A model generated the notes under the pieces. It did not search any database. It had not been told where the DNA came from and saw only the letters and a list, made by a program, of their open reading frames with translations. DNA of 64,000 bases from the NCBI RefSeq assembly GCF_002795865.1, contig NZ_CP024920.1:2267001-2331000 (forward strand), given 5' to 3'. Below are positions 61,494-64,000 of this stretch, piece after piece (position 1 is the first letter of the stretch; each line of letters begins with the position of its first letter). Origin of the DNA: Qipengyuania seohaensis (GTDB taxonomy: Bacteria > Pseudomonadota > Alphaproteobacteria > Sphingomonadales > Sphingomonadaceae). Both the position numbers and the translations under genes were made by a program.

Positions 61494-62678
61494 TTATTCG
61501 GGGCGAAGTTCCAGCAGGCGGCCCGTTTCCCCGTCTTCGAGGACCCAGAGTGCGCCGTCCGGGCCTTCGATGACAGAGCGGATGCGGTTGCCCATGTCGT
61601 AACGCGCCACTTCGCGCGCGTTCTCGCCATCCACTTCGACCCGGATCAAGGCCTTGGTCTTGAGGCCGGAGATCATCGCATCGCCCTTGAGCCCGGGAAA
61701 CAGGTCCCCGCGATAGAAAATCATGTTTCCAGGCGCGATGACCGGCGTCCAGTTGATCGCGAACTTCTCGAACCCGTCGTCGGCGGTATGATCGGGAATG
61801 TCGTCGCCATCGTAGTGATCGCCGTTCGAGCGTAGCGGCCATCCATAGTTGGCGCCGCGCTTGACGAGATTCAATTCGTCGCCGCCTGCCGGACCGTGCT
61901 CGATTTCCCACAAGCGGCCGCTCGCATCGAAGTCGATGCCGAGGAGGTTGCGATGGCCCCACGACCAGATCTGGTCGCTCGGGCTGCCCTGTCCGGCCAG
62001 CGGGTTACCGGCAGCGGGAGTGCCGTCGAGGTTGAGGCGCACCACGGTGCCGAGCGTGTTCGAAGTGTCTTGCGCCGGTTGCATCTTCTGGCGGTCGCCG
62101 CTCGTGATGAAAAGATATCGCTCGTCCGGGCTGAACGCGATGCGGTGGGAATAATGGCCGCGGCCCGTCACCTTGGGCGCCTGGCGCCAGATGACGTCGA
62201 GCCCCTCAATGCTGCACTCGTCGGCCTGCTGGCACACCAATGTGCCACGACCAACCACGGCACCGCGCGTATCGCCTTCACCCGCTTCTGCCCAGCTCAG
62301 ATAGATCGTGCGGCGGTCGGTGCCCTGGCCTGCCTCGCTGGGTAGGAAAGCGATTTCGCCCAAGCCACCCTGGCCGCCATAATCGACCTCGGGCACGCCG
62401 GTGACAGTGCCCAGCCTTCCACTGGCGAGATCCTTGAACTTGATGCTGCCTGCCTGTTCGGTGATGAAGATCATTCGGGTGCCGGGGAGGAAGGCCGAAG
62501 CCCATGGATCGGCGAACGATCCGTGTTCGGTAATCGCGAACTCGCCTGAGAATTCGCCTGCCACCGGGGTTGGCGTCGATGTCGCCGAGCTGCCTCCATC
62601 GGTGGAGTAACCGCCTCCACAGCTTGCGGCCATCAGCAGCGGGGATAGGGTGGCGGCAATAACCGATAGGCGTTTCAT
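61494..62678 (-). CDS. PQQ-dependent sugar dehydrogenase family protein (sorbosone/glucose type)
   Basis: A 394-residue six-bladed beta-propeller of the GSDH family. The signal peptide MKRLSVIAATLSPLLMAASC may be lipidated at C20, although AASC is a weak lipobox. Propeller motifs include GQGGLGEIAFLPSEAGQG, HYSHRIAFSPDERYLFI, WGHRNLLGIDFDASGRLWE, GPAGGDELN and NYGWP. It would oxidise aldoses or related alcohols in the periplasm with PQQ, if PQQ is made. Its ATG overlaps the rnhB ATG on the other strand at a CATG. Confidence 0.88.
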   Translation of the reverse strand: MKRLSVIAATLSPLLMAASCGGGYSTDGGSSATSTPTPVAGEFSGEFAITEHGSFADPWASAFLPGTRMIFITEQAGSIKFKDLASGRLGTVTGVPEVDYGGQGGLGEIAFLPSEAGQGTDRRTIYLSWAEAGEGDTRGAVVGRGTLVCQQADECSIEGLDVIWRQAPKVTGRGHYSHRIAFSPDERYLFITSGDRQKMQPAQDTSNTLGTVVRLNLDGTPAAGNPLAGQGSPSDQIWSWGHRNLLGIDFDASGRLWEIEHGPAGGDELNLVKRGANYGWPLRSNGDHYDGDDIPDHTADDGFEKFAINWTPVIAPGNMIFYRGDLFPGLKGDAMISGLKTKALIRVEVDGENAREVARYDMGNRIRSVIEGPDGALWVLEDGETGRLLELRPE

Positions 62679-63303
62679 GATCTCTTCATCTCCCGAACAA
62701 GGTCTGGGCCAAGCTCCGCTGATCATCGGCGTGGACGAGGCCGGTCGCGGACCGCTTGCCGGTCCTGTTGTCGCTGCCGCCGTGGTCTTGTGCAACCCGT
62801 GCCCCGAAGGCCTCGACGATTCCAAAAAGCTCAGCGCCGCTCGCCGTTCCGCGCTGGAGCCGCAAATCGTCGAAAATTGTGCTTGGGGCCTCGGCATCGT
62901 CGGCGTTGAGGAGATCGACAGGATTAATATCTTCCAGGCCACAATGCTCGCAATGACGCTCGCCGTTTCCCGTCTGGTGGACACTTTGGGAGAGGAGCCC
63001 GAAGCTGTGCTCATCGACGGGAACCAGACGCCGCATGGCCGCTGCGATGCCTGGCGCTGGCCCGCGCGTGCGATCGTGGGGGGCGACGGCAAAGAAAAGG
63101 CAATCGGCGCCGCGTCGATCCTGGCCAAGGAATATCGCGACCGCGTCATGCGCGATGCGGCGGATCGTTTTCCCCACTACGGATGGGAGCGCAACGCCGG
63201 TTATGGAACGCCCCAGCATCTCGAAGCATTGCGAACACACGGACCGAGCCCGCTGCACCGCCGCAGCTTTGCGCCGGTATCGCAAATGGAGATGTTCGCG
63301 TGA
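62677..63303 (+). CDS. rnhB: Ribonuclease HII
   Basis: Removes ribonucleotides from DNA. The 208-residue protein has the catalytic start IIGVDEAGRGPLAGPVVAAAV with the first acidic pair, VEEIDRINIFQATMLAM, and the late acidic EAVLIDGNQTP. ATG at 62677 gives a normal length and is preceded by GATAGG. A GTG at 62650 is an alternative. The start codon is face to face with that of the sugar dehydrogenase. It overlaps the next gene in GTGA. Confidence 0.95.
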   Translation: MISSSPEQGLGQAPLIIGVDEAGRGPLAGPVVAAAVVLCNPCPEGLDDSKKLSAARRSALEPQIVENCAWGLGIVGVEEIDRINIFQATMLAMTLAVSRLVDTLGEEPEAVLIDGNQTPHGRCDAWRWPARAIVGGDGKEKAIGAASILAKEYRDRVMRDAADRFPHYGWERNAGYGTPQHLEALRTHGPSPLHRRSFAPVSQMEMFA

Positions 63304-64000
63304 CCTTTGCCTATTCCGATATTCCCGACCAGAGCGGCAAGACCGCGATCGTCACCGGCTCCAATACCGGCATCGGGCTGGAAATCGCCCGCGGCCTGTC
63401 GCGCAAGGGCGCGCGTGTGATCCTAGCTTGCCGCGATGGGGACAAGGCCAAAGCGGCGATGGACGATATCGCGAGCGGGCCGGAGGAGGCGGATCTCGAT
63501 TACCTGCACCTCGATCTCGGCAATCTCGCTTCGATCCGCGAGGCCGCCGAAAAGGTGAAGGGGGAGAAGAAGATCGACATCCTGGTGAACAATGCCGGGA
63601 TCATGGTGCCGCCGCTATCGCACTCGATCGGCGGCACGGAATCTCAATTCGCGGTGAACCATCTCGGACATTTCGCATTCACCGGCCTGTTGCTCGACAA
63701 GCTGGCGCAGGACGGCGGTGCGCGGGTCGTGTCGCAGTCGTCCATCGCGCATAAGGGCGCCAAGATCGATTTCGACAATCTCGACGCGAGGCACGGCTAT
63801 TCGCGCACGAAGTTCTACGGCCAGAGCAAGCTGGCCAACCTTCTCTTTGCGCTCGAACTGGACCGCAGGCTGCGCGCCGCGAACTCGCCGGTCGTATCGA
63901 TTGCCTGCCACCCGGGCGTCGCGCAGACGGAACTGACACGTCACCTCGGCCTGCTCGGCAGCGTTTTTGGCCCCGTCATCGGGCTCGCCCTAAATTCTGC
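63300..64000 (+). CDS. SDR-family oxidoreductase, cut off by window end
   Basis: Start of a short-chain dehydrogenase of the retinol-dehydrogenase/protochlorophyllide-reductase-like subgroup; 233 residues are visible and no stop is reached. GTG at 63300 shares a GTGA with the rnhB stop. Motifs seen: TGSNTGIG (cofactor), NNAGIM, and the catalytic Y-x3-K as YGQSK (in SRTKFYGQSKLANLLF). CHPGVAQTEL follows. Family length is about 300, so about 70 residues lie outside. Substrate unknown. Confidence 0.9.
   Translation, partial: MTFAYSDIPDQSGKTAIVTGSNTGIGLEIARGLSRKGARVILACRDGDKAKAAMDDIASGPEEADLDYLHLDLGNLASIREAAEKVKGEKKIDILVNNAGIMVPPLSHSIGGTESQFAVNHLGHFAFTGLLLDKLAQDGGARVVSQSSIAHKGAKIDFDNLDARHGYSRTKFYGQSKLANLLFALELDRRLRAANSPVVSIACHPGVAQTELTRHLGLLGSVFGPVIGLALNS

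Noticed and set aside
62678-63149. N-terminal extension of the sugar dehydrogenase across rnhB (551 residues)
   Set aside because: It is antisense to rnhB; the signal peptide at 62678 defines the start.

Overview
The window looks like an ordinary, densely packed chromosomal stretch of a GC-rich alphaproteobacterium of the order Sphingomonadales, most likely Erythrobacteraceae (Erythrobacter/Qipengyuania type). The grounds are protein style and gene order: a serC-serA-hisZ...purA block, a ChvI-ChvG-HprK-RapZ-EIIA-HPr operon divergent from pckA, paired cysteine desulfurases followed by a ferredoxin, short alphaproteobacterial HprK and many ATGA/GTGA/TGATG gene overlaps. The genus is an inference from memory of such gene neighbourhoods, not from a search. 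I see no insertion sequence, prophage, CRISPR array, integron or plasmid function. No gene-free stretch exceeds 300 bp; the longest is 58265-58540 (276 bp).

Layout. 1-2.7 kb: end of an assimilatory sulfate reduction operon (cysI-DUF934-cysH). 2.7-9.1 kb: lipoprotein, obgE-proB-epimerase operon, a small unknown gene, tRNA-Thr, and rarA with an overlapping RNase H-fold protein. 9.1-11.5 kb: autoregulated-looking PadR gene, membrane protein, GT4 glycosyltransferase. 11.6-19.5 kb: serC-serA-hisZ and purA (serine, histidine and purine synthesis), separated by an opposite-strand trio (GST, TrhO, aldo/keto reductase). 19.5-25.4 kb: L,D-transpeptidase, a winged-helix regulator with a LexA-type box, the argH-lptM-lysA-siroheme synthase operon, a TlpA-like lipoprotein and tRNA-Val. 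25.5-33.2 kb: Crp/Fnr regulator, asparaginase, MDR oxidoreductase, fmt-truA, recR, def, rmuC. 33.2-42 kb: amidohydrolase, SpoU methyltransferase, HPr/EIIA/RapZ/HprK/ChvG/ChvI, pckA. 42-50 kb: periplasmic metallopeptidase, DUF937, a cNMP-Grx-TrxR fusion, DUF885 lipoprotein, DUF3597, TonB, hydrolase. 50-55.2 kb: two cysteine desulfurases, 2Fe-2S ferredoxin, MscS channel, DJ-1/PfpI protein. 55.3-64 kb: parC, a periplasmic protein, cca-NUDIX-DUF1285 operon, GNAT, PQQ-type sugar dehydrogenase, rnhB and a truncated SDR gene.

Functional links. Siroheme synthase (21.1-21.9 kb) makes the cofactor of the sulfite reductase at the left edge. The regulatory PTS operon and the ChvIG two-component system sit back to back with pckA, the gluconeogenic gate, which fits a carbon-status control unit. 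recR, rmuC, rarA, rnhB and parC are scattered genome-maintenance genes.

The most noteworthy signals are regulatory: two GTTC-N7-GTTC LexA-type boxes (before rmuC and before a winged-helix gene), two GGAAC-N16/17-CGTT EcfG (general stress) promoters whose transcripts would begin with a hairpin (DUF3597 and DJ-1/PfpI), a serC leader with a hairpin over its Shine-Dalgarno, and twin inverted repeats before padR. At protein level the stand-outs are a cNMP-Grx-thioredoxin-reductase-like fusion with no redox cysteine pair, a natural His5 loop in peptide deformylase, and a cysteine desulfurase whose conserved N-terminus has no standard start codon. I did not find a convincing wholly new system. All boxes and hairpins were read by eye and none was tested by computation.
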